Shown piece by piece: positions 17,435 to 25,853 of a DNA stretch of 64,000 nt; position 1 is the first letter of the stretch, and every line of letters begins with the position of its first letter. Origin of the DNA: JAGOCV01 sp049445855 (lineage in GTDB: Bacteria > Pseudomonadota > Gammaproteobacteria > Burkholderiales > Burkholderiaceae_C); contig NZ_JBMSDV010000004.1 of the NCBI RefSeq assembly GCF_049445855.1, positions 1-64,000 on the forward strand. Reading direction: 5' to 3'. Both the position numbers and the translations under genes were made by a program. The notes under the pieces were generated by a model. That model did not search any database. It was not told where the DNA came from and was given only the letters and a program-made list of their open reading frames with translations.

Positions 17435-18325
17435 ATGACGGATTCATTTTTCGATCTTGGGAAAAATTTGCCCAAGATCAACAAGATTGCGTTGGAAGCA
17501 CACCTCCAGAATGCATCTGAGATTTTTGAGAAGGCTTTTGAACCTAGCTCTGTACTAGAAGCCGCCGTTCCTGGGGACACGCTCTTCTTCAAAAATAAGA
17601 CCTTCAAACGGATGCGCTTCTATGAAACTCACTTTGTTCGAGTGGTTTTTACTAAATGCACGTTCGATGAATGCCTCTTTCTCAGCGCTCATTTCGAAGA
17701 TTGCGCCTTTCACGAGTGCATCTTTATTAAGTGCAACACGCACAAGTTCAAGCTCACTCGAACTTATATCGATCCTCGTTCTTTTTTACGCAACCTTTTC
17801 GATAGAGAACGATACGCCAATGTGGGCGTCGATCTTTTTCACACCCTCCTAAAAAATTCCATCGATGAAAGCCAACCAGAGTTTCGAGATACTGCGGAAT
17901 ACCACTTTCGGCTTTGGCAGCGTTACAACCGTTGCTTCTATTGGTTGAGCGCGAGTGGGCGCACTAAATGGTTGGATTTTCGTTTCTATGCGTTTTGGTT
18001 CTGGAACGTACTTTTCCAGCTTCTTTTTGGCTATGGAGTACGGGCTCGTCACATCTTATTTGTCACGCCTTTTCTTTGTTCGGTGGTCTGGGGGTTCAAT
18101 CACGCTTACTGGAAAGAATATGGGATCGATGGCTCCAAGCTCAGTGATGTTCCTCTTCCACTCAAGACAGCTTTTTTCACGATTGGGAATATGTCAACGT
18201 TTGGCACCCTAGAACTTACACCGTCTACCTCATTTGGCTTGATCGCCGTTTTGTGTCAAGTGGTACTGGGGATTGCATGGATCGCGTTGTCGACCGCAAT
18301 GGTCGTTAAAAGGTTTGTACGATGA
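17435..18325 (+). CDS. Pentapeptide-repeat / two-helix channel-like membrane protein
   Basis: A 296-residue protein of unknown function. Residues about 50-110 form a pentapeptide-like stretch with Phe or Cys about every fifth place (TFKRMRFYETHF, then FTKCTFDECLFLSAHF and FEDCAFHECIFIKC), which should fold as a right-handed beta-helix. After a polar section, residues about 190-225 are hydrophobic, and the end has a pore-loop-like segment FFTIGNMSTFGTLELTPS followed by a long final helix. That layout resembles two-helix ion channels, but the potassium filter GYG is absent. The codon use is AT-richer than neighbours. It overlaps the next gene by 4 bp (ATGA). I infer a membrane effector. Confidence 0.8.
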   Translation: MTDSFFDLGKNLPKINKIALEAHLQNASEIFEKAFEPSSVLEAAVPGDTLFFKNKTFKRMRFYETHFVRVVFTKCTFDECLFLSAHFEDCAFHECIFIKCNTHKFKLTRTYIDPRSFLRNLFDRERYANVGVDLFHTLLKNSIDESQPEFRDTAEYHFRLWQRYNRCFYWLSASGRTKWLDFRFYAFWFWNVLFQLLFGYGVRARHILFVTPFLCSVVWGFNHAYWKEYGIDGSKLSDVPLPLKTAFFTIGNMSTFGTLELTPSTSFGLIAVLCQVVLGIAWIALSTAMVVKRFVR

Positions 18326-19227
18326 ATCTCGCCCGTTCCATTGAGAGTCTCGCAGTATTTGGCTCTGTTTCGAGAGGTGATTTTGATGAGTTCAGCGACA
18401 AAGACATTCTTCTCGCCGGAAATCATGACCCTCGTGTAGAGAATGAGCTGTGCAAAGCAGGTTATTCAACCAGCACCTATAGCTGGCAGCAACTATTTGC
18501 ATTTTCGAGAGATGGGTCCTTGTTCCTACAGCACCTGAAGCAAGAAGGTCGCATTTTTATTGATCGAGAAGGAAAATTGGGTTCGCTTCTTCGAAGCTAT
18601 CGCCCTCGAAGCAACTACAGTGATCAGCTCATTGAGAATATGGAACTCTTGGAATCAACGGCTGGAACCCCGGTGTCCGGTAGCGCGATTGGGTGGGCAT
18701 TTGATGTGCTCGCTGTCGGTTTTCGTAATCACGCAATACTGTGGCTGGCAGGCAATGGAAAGTACGTGTTCTCCTTTCCCGACCTCGTAGCAGAAGTATC
18801 TAGCGCGCACAAGCTGAGGCCCCACGAGATCCAACTTTTGGGGCACCTGAGAAGCCATAAATACAACTATCGCTCTGGCGGCACTAGTCAACCCGAAGTT
18901 CACGATCAATTGCGGCAGACTCAGGCCGTCGTTGATCGCATTGCGGGGACACAGTGTCTTGCCAACACTGGCTCCGCAGAAAGTTTCGCCCGCGATCAAA
19001 TCCGATTGGCCTCAAAAAGCCACCACTGGTATACGCGGCTACGTCGTTTGGAGGGTGCCTACCGCGCGATGGGCTACACGCTTGCGACTGTCGATTCACC
19101 GGCTTCAAAAGAAATTGAAGCGATCTTTGCGAAGCCATCCCCATATCGCGGGACAGGCTTGGCGTCAATCGAATGGGTGCGCACTCATGTTGAAACGGCT
19201 TTCAGTCTTTGGTGTAGCCGTACTTAG
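18322..19227 (+). CDS. MNT-type nucleotidyltransferase-domain protein
   Basis: A 301-residue protein. Residues 12-31 carry a complete nucleotidyltransferase signature, FGSVSRGDFDEFSDKDILL: Gly14-Ser15, ten residues, then Asp26-x-Asp28. This is the GSx10DxD spacing of MntA antitoxins and kanamycin-nucleotidyltransferase-like enzymes. A further segment, SLFLQHLKQEGRIFIDREG (residues 66-84), may give the third acid. Residues about 100-301 look mainly helical and I do not recognise them; I found no HEPN RxxxxH motif. It would transfer a nucleotide to a protein or small molecule. It is translationally coupled to the channel-like gene, suggesting a two-component defence or toxin-antitoxin pair. Confidence 0.8.
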   Translation: MNLARSIESLAVFGSVSRGDFDEFSDKDILLAGNHDPRVENELCKAGYSTSTYSWQQLFAFSRDGSLFLQHLKQEGRIFIDREGKLGSLLRSYRPRSNYSDQLIENMELLESTAGTPVSGSAIGWAFDVLAVGFRNHAILWLAGNGKYVFSFPDLVAEVSSAHKLRPHEIQLLGHLRSHKYNYRSGGTSQPEVHDQLRQTQAVVDRIAGTQCLANTGSAESFARDQIRLASKSHHWYTRLRRLEGAYRAMGYTLATVDSPASKEIEAIFAKPSPYRGTGLASIEWVRTHVETAFSLWCSRT

Positions 19228-19337
19228 TTCTGAAGTGCGATCGACTGTTTCTTGCGCGTACATGTTTGACCATATAGACGTAAGCACCGACGCTCGAGGG
19301 GTATCGACCGCTTTACGCGCGCCAACTTGTTGCTCCG

Positions 19338-21383
19338 TCAAACAAGTCGGTTGAGTGAGTTAGGCGAACGGCCATTACGCTCTAGCGCAAATCTTTGATA
19401 CCACTCTAAGCATGCAGGGTTGGCCATGGCATCGCGATTGACGACTTTCTCGATCGGCTGCCCCAGCAGCAGCTTCTTGATCGGCAATTCCTGCTTCTTG
19501 CCCGACAGCGTGCGCGGTATCTCGGCCACATGAAAGATGTCGTTCGGCAGGAAGCGCGGTGACAGCGCCGTGCGTATCGCGCCGTTGATGCGTGCACGCA
19601 GTGCGTCGTCCAGCGTGATGCCTTCGCGCAGCGAAACGAAGAGCGGCATGTAGCTTTCGCGGCCGAGGTATTCCAGGTCGACGACCATGCTGTCGAGCAC
19701 TTCGGGCAATGCCTCCACTGCGCTGTAGAGCTCGCTGGTGCCCATGCGCAGGCCGTGGCGATTGATGGTGGCGTCGCTGCGGCCGTAGATGACGCAGCCG
19801 CCGTTGTCGCCGATCTTGAGCCAGTCGCCGTGTCTCCACACACCCGGGTACATGTCGAAGTAGCTCGACAAATAGCGCTTGTTGCCTTCGTCGCCCCAGA
19901 AGTAGAGCGGCATGGACGGAATGGGGCGGGTGCAGACGAGTTCGCCCACTTCGCCGATGACGGGCTGGCCCTGTTCGTTCCACGCTTGAACGGCGCAGCC
20001 GAGCAGGCGGCATTGCATTTCGCCGGGGACGAGCGGCAGTTCGCGGTTGCCGCCGATGAAGGCGCCGGCGAAGTCGGTACCGCCGGAGATGTTGCACCAC
20101 CAGATGTCTTCGGCTTCGGGCCTGAGCGCCTTGAACTGTTGCGTGCCCCAGCGTTGCGCGTCTTCACTCAGTGGCGAGCCGGTGGTGCCCAGCGCGCGCA
20201 CGCTGCGCAGGCCGGGCAGTGCGGTGAGGTCCACGCCGGCTTTCATGCAGTTGGCGAAGAAAGCTGCGCCCGCGCCGAAAAAGGTGACGCCGAGTTCCGC
20301 GCCGAAGCGCCAGAGGGTGGACCAGTCGGGCCTGTCCTTGCTGCCGCCGGGGTTGCCGTCGTAGATGCAGCAGGTGGTGCCGTTGAGCAGGCCGCTCATC
20401 TGCGCGTTCCACATGACCCAGCCGGTGGAGCTGTACCAGTGGTAGCGCTCGCCCCAGTTGTTGGGGTGGTAGCTGCAGCCGACGTCGTTGTGGATGATCT
20501 TGAGCGCGAGCGCGACGAGCAGCGTGCCGCCGTGGCCGTGCACGATGGGCTTGGGCAGGCCGGTGGTGCCGCTGGAATAGACGATCCACAGCGGATGGTC
20601 GAAGGGCAGCCACATGGGCTCGAAGCTGCGCGTGGCTTCGTCGTCGCGCTGCGTGGTGTCGGCCAGGCGCGTGGTGTCGGGCAAGGTGGCCAGGCCGCCG
20701 AGGTTCTCATGGACGATGACGTGCTGCACCGTGGGCAACGCGGCGCGCATCTCCGCGACGACGGCGGTGCGGTCGAAGTCTCTGCCGCCGTAGGTGACGC
20801 CGTCGCAGGCGATGAGGATTTTCGGTTCGATCTGTTTGAAGCGGTCCAGCACGGCGGCGGTGCCCATGTCGGGCGCGCAGATGCTCCACACGCCGCCCAC
20901 ACTCACGGTGGCGAGGAAGGCGACCATGGCCTCGGGAATGTTGGGCAGGTAGGCGGCGACGCGGTCACCGGGCTGCAGGCCTTGCGCCTTGAGGTGCAGC
21001 GCGAGCGACGCGACCTGGCGCTTCAGTTCAGGCCAGCTGAGTTCGCGATGCGCGCCCTTCTCGTTGCGGCTGATGATGGCCGCGAAGCCGGCTTCATGCG
21101 CGGGCTGCACGTGGCGGAAGACCTGCTGCGCGTAATTGACCTGCGCACCGGGGAACCACACGGCGCCGGGCATCACGTCCTTCGCGAGCACGGCGGTGTG
21201 CGGCGTGGGCGACTGCAGGTCGAAGTAGTCCCAGATGCTTTGCCAGAAGGCCTCGAGGTCGGTGGTGGACCAGGTCCAGAGCGCCTCGTAGGTATCGAAG
21301 GCGAGGCCGCGGTTTGATTTCAGCCAGTCCTGGTAGAGGCTGATCTGCGGGCGGAATGCCGGATGTGTGGACTGATGGGTCAT
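19338..21383 (-). CDS. aacS: Acetoacetyl-CoA synthetase AacS
   Basis: A 681-residue adenylate-forming enzyme that activates acetoacetate to acetoacetyl-CoA with ATP. The N-terminal AacS part contains FDTYEALWTWSTTDLEAFW; the ATP motif is VYSSGTTGLPKPIVHGHGG; later segments are YHWYSSTGWVMWN and the C-terminal KKQELPIKKLLLG. The last dozen residues run into AT-richer sequence and may be replaced by insert DNA. It is divergent from a TetR regulator, with an operator-like site between them. It probably serves ketone-body or polyhydroxybutyrate use. Confidence 0.94.
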   Translation of the reverse strand: MTHQSTHPAFRPQISLYQDWLKSNRGLAFDTYEALWTWSTTDLEAFWQSIWDYFDLQSPTPHTAVLAKDVMPGAVWFPGAQVNYAQQVFRHVQPAHEAGFAAIISRNEKGAHRELSWPELKRQVASLALHLKAQGLQPGDRVAAYLPNIPEAMVAFLATVSVGGVWSICAPDMGTAAVLDRFKQIEPKILIACDGVTYGGRDFDRTAVVAEMRAALPTVQHVIVHENLGGLATLPDTTRLADTTQRDDEATRSFEPMWLPFDHPLWIVYSSGTTGLPKPIVHGHGGTLLVALALKIIHNDVGCSYHPNNWGERYHWYSSTGWVMWNAQMSGLLNGTTCCIYDGNPGGSKDRPDWSTLWRFGAELGVTFFGAGAAFFANCMKAGVDLTALPGLRSVRALGTTGSPLSEDAQRWGTQQFKALRPEAEDIWWCNISGGTDFAGAFIGGNRELPLVPGEMQCRLLGCAVQAWNEQGQPVIGEVGELVCTRPIPSMPLYFWGDEGNKRYLSSYFDMYPGVWRHGDWLKIGDNGGCVIYGRSDATINRHGLRMGTSELYSAVEALPEVLDSMVVDLEYLGRESYMPLFVSLREGITLDDALRARINGAIRTALSPRFLPNDIFHVAEIPRTLSGKKQELPIKKLLLGQPIEKVVNRDAMANPACLEWYQRFALERNGRSPNSLNRLV

Positions 21384-21432
21384 GCGCTTGTCTCACTGTC
21401 TTTTTATGCCGCTAGCGTAGCGGATTTGTCTT

Positions 21433-21450
21433 TTCGCACAACCGTGCTAA
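21433..21450. promoter_or_regulatory. TetR-type operator between aacS and tetR
   Basis: TTCGCAC-AACC-GTGCTAA lies between the divergent aacS (start 21383) and tetR (start 21461) genes. It matches a nearly perfect copy, TTCGCAC-GACT-GTGCGAA, at 22127-22144 after the tetR gene. I infer that the TetR protein binds both and so controls itself, aacS and the downstream small ORF and hydrolase. Confidence 0.6.
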
Positions 21451-21460
21451 TATTCGCCGC

Positions 21461-22066
21461 ATGGACGCCAAGACGCAGAAAAGCGAGATGACCCGTGCCG
21501 CCATCGTGGGCGGCGCGCTCGACCTTGCCCTGGCCGAAGGACTCGAAGCCATCACGCTGCAGGCGGTGGCGGACCGGGTGGGCCTGTCCAAGAGCGGCGT
21601 GTTCTCGCGTGCGGGCTCGCGTGAAGCGCTGCAGAAGGCCGTCATCGAAGAGTACGGCCGCCGCTTCGTCACCGACGTGTTCGTGCCCGCCATGCAGGCG
21701 CCCAAGGGCCTGCCGCGGCTGGACAACATCGTGCAGCGCTGGGTGACGCGCATGCGCGACGTTGAGGCGCACACGGGTTGCCTGTATACCGCCGGCGCGT
21801 TCGAGCTCGACGACCGTGAAGGCGAGTTGCGCGACCTGCTGCTGTCCGAAGTGACGCGCTGGCGCGCCACGCTGCGCCGCACGGTGCAACAGGCCATCGA
21901 CGAAGGCCATCTGAAGGCCGACACCGATCCGGCGCAGCTCGTCGCCGAGCTCAGCGCCATGTTCATGGGCCTGCTCCACGACGTGCGCTTCTTGCGCGAC
22001 AGTTCTGCCGCCGCACGCACGCTCGCCACCTGGCAACGCCTGCTGGCGAGCTATCGCCCGCAGTAA
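21461..22066 (+). CDS. TetR-family transcriptional regulator
   Basis: A 201-residue regulator. The helix-turn-helix occupies about residues 30-55 (ITLQAVADRVGLSKSGVFS), followed by the TetR-typical REALQKAVIEEYG and a helical ligand-binding domain. It lies divergent from aacS, with matching dyads before and after the gene. The simplest reading is local repression of aacS, itself and the following genes, lifted by an acyl-CoA or related ligand; the ligand is inferred only from context. Confidence 0.92.
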   Translation: MDAKTQKSEMTRAAIVGGALDLALAEGLEAITLQAVADRVGLSKSGVFSRAGSREALQKAVIEEYGRRFVTDVFVPAMQAPKGLPRLDNIVQRWVTRMRDVEAHTGCLYTAGAFELDDREGELRDLLLSEVTRWRATLRRTVQQAIDEGHLKADTDPAQLVAELSAMFMGLLHDVRFLRDSSAAARTLATWQRLLASYRPQ

Positions 22067-22126
22067 CCCCCTTCCCTCTCACCTTCGAATGACCATGACT
22101 TCCCCCGTCATCGCCCATCTCCATAT

Positions 22127-22144
22127 TTCGCACGACTGTGCGAA
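22127..22144. promoter_or_regulatory. TetR-type operator upstream of the 37-residue ORF
   Basis: TTCGCAC-GACT-GTGCGAA is a perfect inverted repeat 13 bp upstream of a small ORF starting at 22157. It shares its left arm exactly with the site at 21433. It suggests that the small ORF and hydrolase belong to the same TetR regulon. Confidence 0.6.
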
Positions 22145-22156
22145 GAAAGGCAAATC

Positions 22157-22270
22157 ATGCTGATCGTTGCACTCATCGCCGGCGTCTTCGTGGCCGCGCG
22201 GCTTCTTCTGGCGGCTGTCGATTCCTTGCGCCAGTTGCCGCGCAGCAATGAAGACTGGTGCTGGTACTGA
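22157..22270 (+). CDS. 37-residue small membrane protein
   Basis: The ORF encodes an N-terminal hydrophobic helix (MLIVALIAGVFVAARLLLAA) and a short polar tail ending RSNEDWCWY. AAAGG lies 5-10 nt before the ATG. Its reading frame differs from the longer open frame over this region, which is probably not translated here. The position, a clear ribosome site and an operator directly upstream favour a real gene. It ends 16 bp before the hydrolase start. The function is unknown; a regulatory or membrane-anchoring peptide is possible. Confidence 0.6.
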   Translation: MLIVALIAGVFVAARLLLAAVDSLRQLPRSNEDWCWY

Positions 22271-22286
22271 AGCCGGGGGCACGCAC

Positions 22287-23198
22287 ATGACACCCGCTGC
22301 CTTGCAGGCCACGTCCGATTTCTACAGCACCAACCCGTTCACCCGCGTCATGCGCACGGGGCTGGGCGCCCTGGAGCGCGTGTGGCCTTCGCTGACGGTG
22401 CGCGCGGCCTACCGCCTCTTCGGCACGCCGCTGCCGCCGCGATGGCTGCGCAAGCAGCGCCCCTGGCCGGAAGGCTGGCGAAGCGAGCGTTGGGCGTTCG
22501 AGGACGCGAGCATCACGGTGCATTCGCTGCCGTCGGCGCCGTTGGTGCCGTCGACGCCGCAAGGACCCGTGGTCTTGCTGGTGCACGGCTGGGGCGGGCA
22601 TGCGCAGCAGATGCTGCCGCTCGCGCAGGCGCTGGCCGCACAGGGCATGCAGCCTGTGCTGATCGACCTGCCTGCGCATGGCGTGAGCCGTGGGCGCGTG
22701 AGCAACCTGCCGCAGTTTGCGCGGGCCATCGAATACACCGCAGCGCGACTGGCGCAACAGGGTCACGTGTTGCGCGGTGCGGCGGCGCATTCACTGGCCG
22801 CCAATGCGCTCGCGTTCGCGGCAAGCCGGGGGCTCCGCATCGAGCGGCTGGTTCTGCTGGCGCCGCCCGCGTCGCCGTATGAATACACGCGTCTGTTCGC
22901 GCATGCCTTCGGGCTGAGCGAGGCAACGCGTGCGGGGCTTCAACGGCGCGTCGAATCGCGCGAAGGCGTGCTGATGTCGCAGTTCGAGCCGCAGTGCACG
23001 GGCCCGAACGTGGCAGCACCCACGCTCGTGGTGCATGACCGCGAGGATCGCGTGAACCACTTCGCCGACGGCGAAGCCTTTGCGCGCGAAATCAAGGGCG
23101 CGCGGCTCACCGCGACGCAAGGACTCGGCCACAGCCGCATGCTCAGGGATGAACAGGTGACGTCCGCCGTGGCGGCGTTCATTGCAGGCGCGGACTGA
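22287..23198 (+). CDS. Alpha/beta hydrolase with an altered nucleophile elbow
   Basis: A 303-residue hydrolase starting MTPAALQATSDFYSTN; an ATG 120 bp upstream in frame lies within the small ORF and is rejected. The oxyanion segment is VVLLVHGWGGHAQQ, the acid site VVHDREDRVNHFADGE and the catalytic His lies in GLGHSRMLRDE. The elbow reads GAAAHSLAANALAF, so Ser is present but the flanking glycines are alanines. It is probably a cytoplasmic esterase or thioesterase of the TetR regulon. Its 3' end overlaps the convergent AsmA-like gene by 20 bp. Confidence 0.85.
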   Translation: MTPAALQATSDFYSTNPFTRVMRTGLGALERVWPSLTVRAAYRLFGTPLPPRWLRKQRPWPEGWRSERWAFEDASITVHSLPSAPLVPSTPQGPVVLLVHGWGGHAQQMLPLAQALAAQGMQPVLIDLPAHGVSRGRVSNLPQFARAIEYTAARLAQQGHVLRGAAAHSLAANALAFAASRGLRIERLVLLAPPASPYEYTRLFAHAFGLSEATRAGLQRRVESREGVLMSQFEPQCTGPNVAAPTLVVHDREDRVNHFADGEAFAREIKGARLTATQGLGHSRMLRDEQVTSAVAAFIAGAD

Positions 23199-24498
23199 CC
23201 GGCCCCTTTTTGATGGGCGTAGCAGGCTTGTCCGGCTTGCCAGATTTGGCCGGTGCGCCGCCGAGCGCCCCGCCGATGCGCGCGCCGATCACCGTGCCGA
23301 TGCCCGGGAGGATGGCAGTGCCGATGGCCGCACCCGCATAGAAGCCGGGCGCGATCTCGAAGTCCGGCTTGCGCGTGGGGCCTTCGACGGTGAACGGCAC
23401 GGCCACCGCGCCCCCGGCCGTGTCGAGCGTGCCCCGCGCCTTCACATGGCGTTGGTAGACGGTGGCCTCGCCGCGCGCGGCGTAGTCGCCCGCATGCGCT
23501 TCGAGATCCGAATACACGACGCGCATGCCTTGCTCGGTGTTCTGTGTTTCCACGCGGCCGGTCAGGCTGTCGAGCGGCGTCTGGCCGGCGCGCTCCTTGC
23601 CGAGCGTGCGCACGGCCTTGTCGACGTCGAGCCGGAGCACGCGGCCGCTGGCGACGCTGAGTTCGCTGACGGTGTGCAACGAGCGGGCGAGCTCGCCTGC
23701 TGTCTGTCCACTCGCTTCGATCCGCGTGCGGCCGGACGCGAAGCCGGCCAGGGGCGAGCGCCGGTGGAATGTCGCCACGGCCTGCTCCACCTCGATGCCG
23801 CGCGGCGCCAGATCGCCGGCGAGCTGCATCAGGCCATCGGGTGTGGTCTGCAGGCGCACCTCGCCATCGGCTGTTCCGCCTGCGATGACGATGCGCGTCT
23901 GCCAGCGGTCTTCGGTGCCGACGCGGGTGAGGTCGAGCCGGGCCGGCGGCGAGACACCGGGACGCACCAGGGTGGCCGCGCGCGGCAGCCACAGCGGGTC
24001 GAAAAGGATCTCGCCGTCATACGCAACCGGTACACCCGACCAGGAAATCCATGTCACGTCGTGGAACACGAATTGCCTGAGCGGGATGTCTGCCTTTTCG
24101 CCGCCCGGTTCGGTGACGCCCGACTCGCGGCCGCGGAACGCGCGCATCGCCTCGCGGGGAATCACTGCGCCTTCGAGCTCCACCCGCCGCATGACGATCT
24201 GGCGATGCAGGGCGGCACCGAGGTCGGGGAAGAGCGCGAGCCGGCGGAACGTGATCGCCTCGGGATGCTGCACGGTACGTGCATCGAGGACCTCGGCATA
24301 CGGCGTGGGCCAGACGCCCCAGTGCACGGCGCCGATCTGCACGGGCACGCCCAGGCGCGCCTGCACCTCGGCTTCGACACGCCGCGCGATCTCTTCGCTC
24401 GAAGGAAGCCACAACCACAACGCGCCAGCCGCCATGACAATCAGCGCGGCAAGCGCGCATGCCGCGAGACCGAGCCGCCGGAGCCATTTGTGTTTCAT
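23179..24498 (-). CDS. AsmA-like envelope protein (first copy)
   Basis: A 439-residue protein with one N-terminal membrane helix (residues about 8-30) and a periplasmic domain beginning SEEIARRVEAEVQARLGVPVQIGAVHWG, the usual AsmA start. AsmA-fold proteins are thought to move phospholipid across the periplasm. The C-terminus has a glycine-zipper segment GAAIGTAILPGIGTVIGARIGGALGG, nearly repeated in a paralogue at 47748-49076. A start at 24510 is also possible. It stands alone on this strand and converges with the hydrolase. Confidence 0.82.
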   Translation of the reverse strand: MKHKWLRRLGLAACALAALIVMAAGALWLWLPSSEEIARRVEAEVQARLGVPVQIGAVHWGVWPTPYAEVLDARTVQHPEAITFRRLALFPDLGAALHRQIVMRRVELEGAVIPREAMRAFRGRESGVTEPGGEKADIPLRQFVFHDVTWISWSGVPVAYDGEILFDPLWLPRAATLVRPGVSPPARLDLTRVGTEDRWQTRIVIAGGTADGEVRLQTTPDGLMQLAGDLAPRGIEVEQAVATFHRRSPLAGFASGRTRIEASGQTAGELARSLHTVSELSVASGRVLRLDVDKAVRTLGKERAGQTPLDSLTGRVETQNTEQGMRVVYSDLEAHAGDYAARGEATVYQRHVKARGTLDTAGGAVAVPFTVEGPTRKPDFEIAPGFYAGAAIGTAILPGIGTVIGARIGGALGGAPAKSGKPDKPATPIKKGPVSPRLQ

Positions 24499-24605
24499 GC
24501 GTGCCAACATACCGGCACGGCCCGCCCTGCCCTGTAGGTCGCCACCGCGACGCATTGCAGGGTTGTCGATATAGTTGAAGCCTGAAGCATCCGAAGGAAA
24601 GCACC

Positions 24606-25040
24606 ATGCCCGAGACACGCGCCGTCTGGAAGAAACCCATCTCCGTCGAGATCCTCGGCGCCATCCACAAGGACACCGCCGTCGCCCGGCTGGGCATCGA
24701 ATTCCTCGAGGTGGGCGACGACTTCATCACCGCGCGCGTACCGGTGAACGAGCACACCCGACAGCCCTACGGCCTGCTGCACGGCGGCGTGAGTGTGGTG
24801 CTGGCCGAGACGCTGGGCTCCTGCGGCGCGGCCTACAGCTGCCCCGAAGGCCATCGCGCGGTGGGGCTGGACATCAACGCCAACCACCTCAAGGGCGCAA
24901 CCAGCGGCTGGGTGACCGGCATCACGCGGCCGGTGCACATCGGCCGCACCACGCAGGTCTGGCAGATCGACATGACCAACGACGCCGGCGAGATGACCTG
25001 CGTGTCGCGCATCACGATGGCGGTGCTGGCGCCGCGCTGA
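24606..25040 (+). CDS. Hotdog-fold PaaI/YbdB-type thioesterase
   Basis: A 144-residue single hotdog-domain protein. The catalytic segment is YGLLHGGVSVVLAETLGS, with the glutamate on the long helix, and the CoA-binding part follows as GLDINANHLKGATSG. This is the pattern of EntH/YbdB and MenI hydrolases, which cleave aromatic or acyl-CoA thioesters. AAGGAAAGCACC precedes the ATG. The substrate is not clear from the context. Confidence 0.9.
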   Translation: MPETRAVWKKPISVEILGAIHKDTAVARLGIEFLEVGDDFITARVPVNEHTRQPYGLLHGGVSVVLAETLGSCGAAYSCPEGHRAVGLDINANHLKGATSGWVTGITRPVHIGRTTQVWQIDMTNDAGEMTCVSRITMAVLAPR

Positions 25041-25062
25041 ACCCTGCGCCGCCGGTGGCAGG

Positions 25063-25638
25063 TCAGTCGGCTGCCTCGTCCGTCCTGCCGGCCATCCGCT
25101 CGCTCTTCCAGTACACGTCGTCGCCGCCGTTCATGCGGTTGAGCACGCGCGCGAGCACGAACATCAGGTCCGAAAGGCGGTTGAGGTACTGGCGCGGCGT
25201 GTCCTTGAGCGTCTCGGCGCTGCCCAGCGCGACGACTGCGCGTTCGGCGCGCCGCGCGATGGTGCGGCACACATGCGCGAGCGAGGCCGCGCGCGAGCCC
25301 GCCGGCAGGATGAACTCCTGCAAACGTGGCAGCTGTTCGTTGTGATGCGCGAGCGCTTCGTCGAGCTGCAGCACGGCTTCGGGCTTGAGCAGTTCGAAGC
25401 CCGGAATGGAAAGTTCGCCGCCCAGGTTGAAGAGCTGATGCTGGATGTCGCCGAGCAGTTCGCGCACGTCGGCCGGCAGTTCCTCGCACAGCAGCACGCC
25501 GATGCTGGAGTTGAGTTCGTCGACATCGCCCATGGCGTGCACCCGCAGGCTGTCCTTGGAGACGCGGGTGTTGTCGCCGAGGCCGGTGGTGCCGTTGTCG
25601 CCGGTGCGCGTGGCGATCTGGGTGAGGCGGTTGCCCAT
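25063..25638 (-). CDS. PduO-type cob(I)alamin adenosyltransferase
   Basis: A 191-residue enzyme making adenosylcobalamin from cob(I)alamin and ATP. The ATP site is TRTGDNGTTGLGDNTRVSKDS at the N-terminus, and the second signature is VCRTIARRAERAVVAL. The length is typical. CAGGAGAGACAC gives a strong ribosome site. It converges with the thioesterase gene. No B12-dependent enzyme is adjacent. Confidence 0.94.
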   Translation of the reverse strand: MGNRLTQIATRTGDNGTTGLGDNTRVSKDSLRVHAMGDVDELNSSIGVLLCEELPADVRELLGDIQHQLFNLGGELSIPGFELLKPEAVLQLDEALAHHNEQLPRLQEFILPAGSRAASLAHVCRTIARRAERAVVALGSAETLKDTPRQYLNRLSDLMFVLARVLNRMNGGDDVYWKSERMAGRTDEAAD

Positions 25639-25853
25639 GTGTCTCTCCTGAGGTCTGAGGTGCGTGCTGAAGCTGGGTGGATTGTGCCCGGCGCGGCGCA
25701 GTCCCCGTTACACCGCGCTCTGAAATGTTTCGCGTGGCCATGTGATTGTGACGGCGGCAACATGCCGCAAAAGCGCTGGCGACGGCCCTCTTCGCGTCGT
25801 GCAATGGGGTCATGTGGCAATGGAGCCATGCAAAACCTTCCGAGGAGCCAGCC

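Noticed and set aside
18322..19227. HEPN domain in the nucleotidyltransferase protein
   Set aside because: No RxxxxH motif in a helical context was found, so it is left as unidentified.
17319..19361. GAGTGAGT repeated near both ends of the AT-rich insert as an attachment repeat
   Set aside because: Eight bases are too short and no integrase is present.
19755..21317. 520-residue frame opposite aacS
   Set aside because: Antisense shadow; AacS has complete motifs on the other strand.
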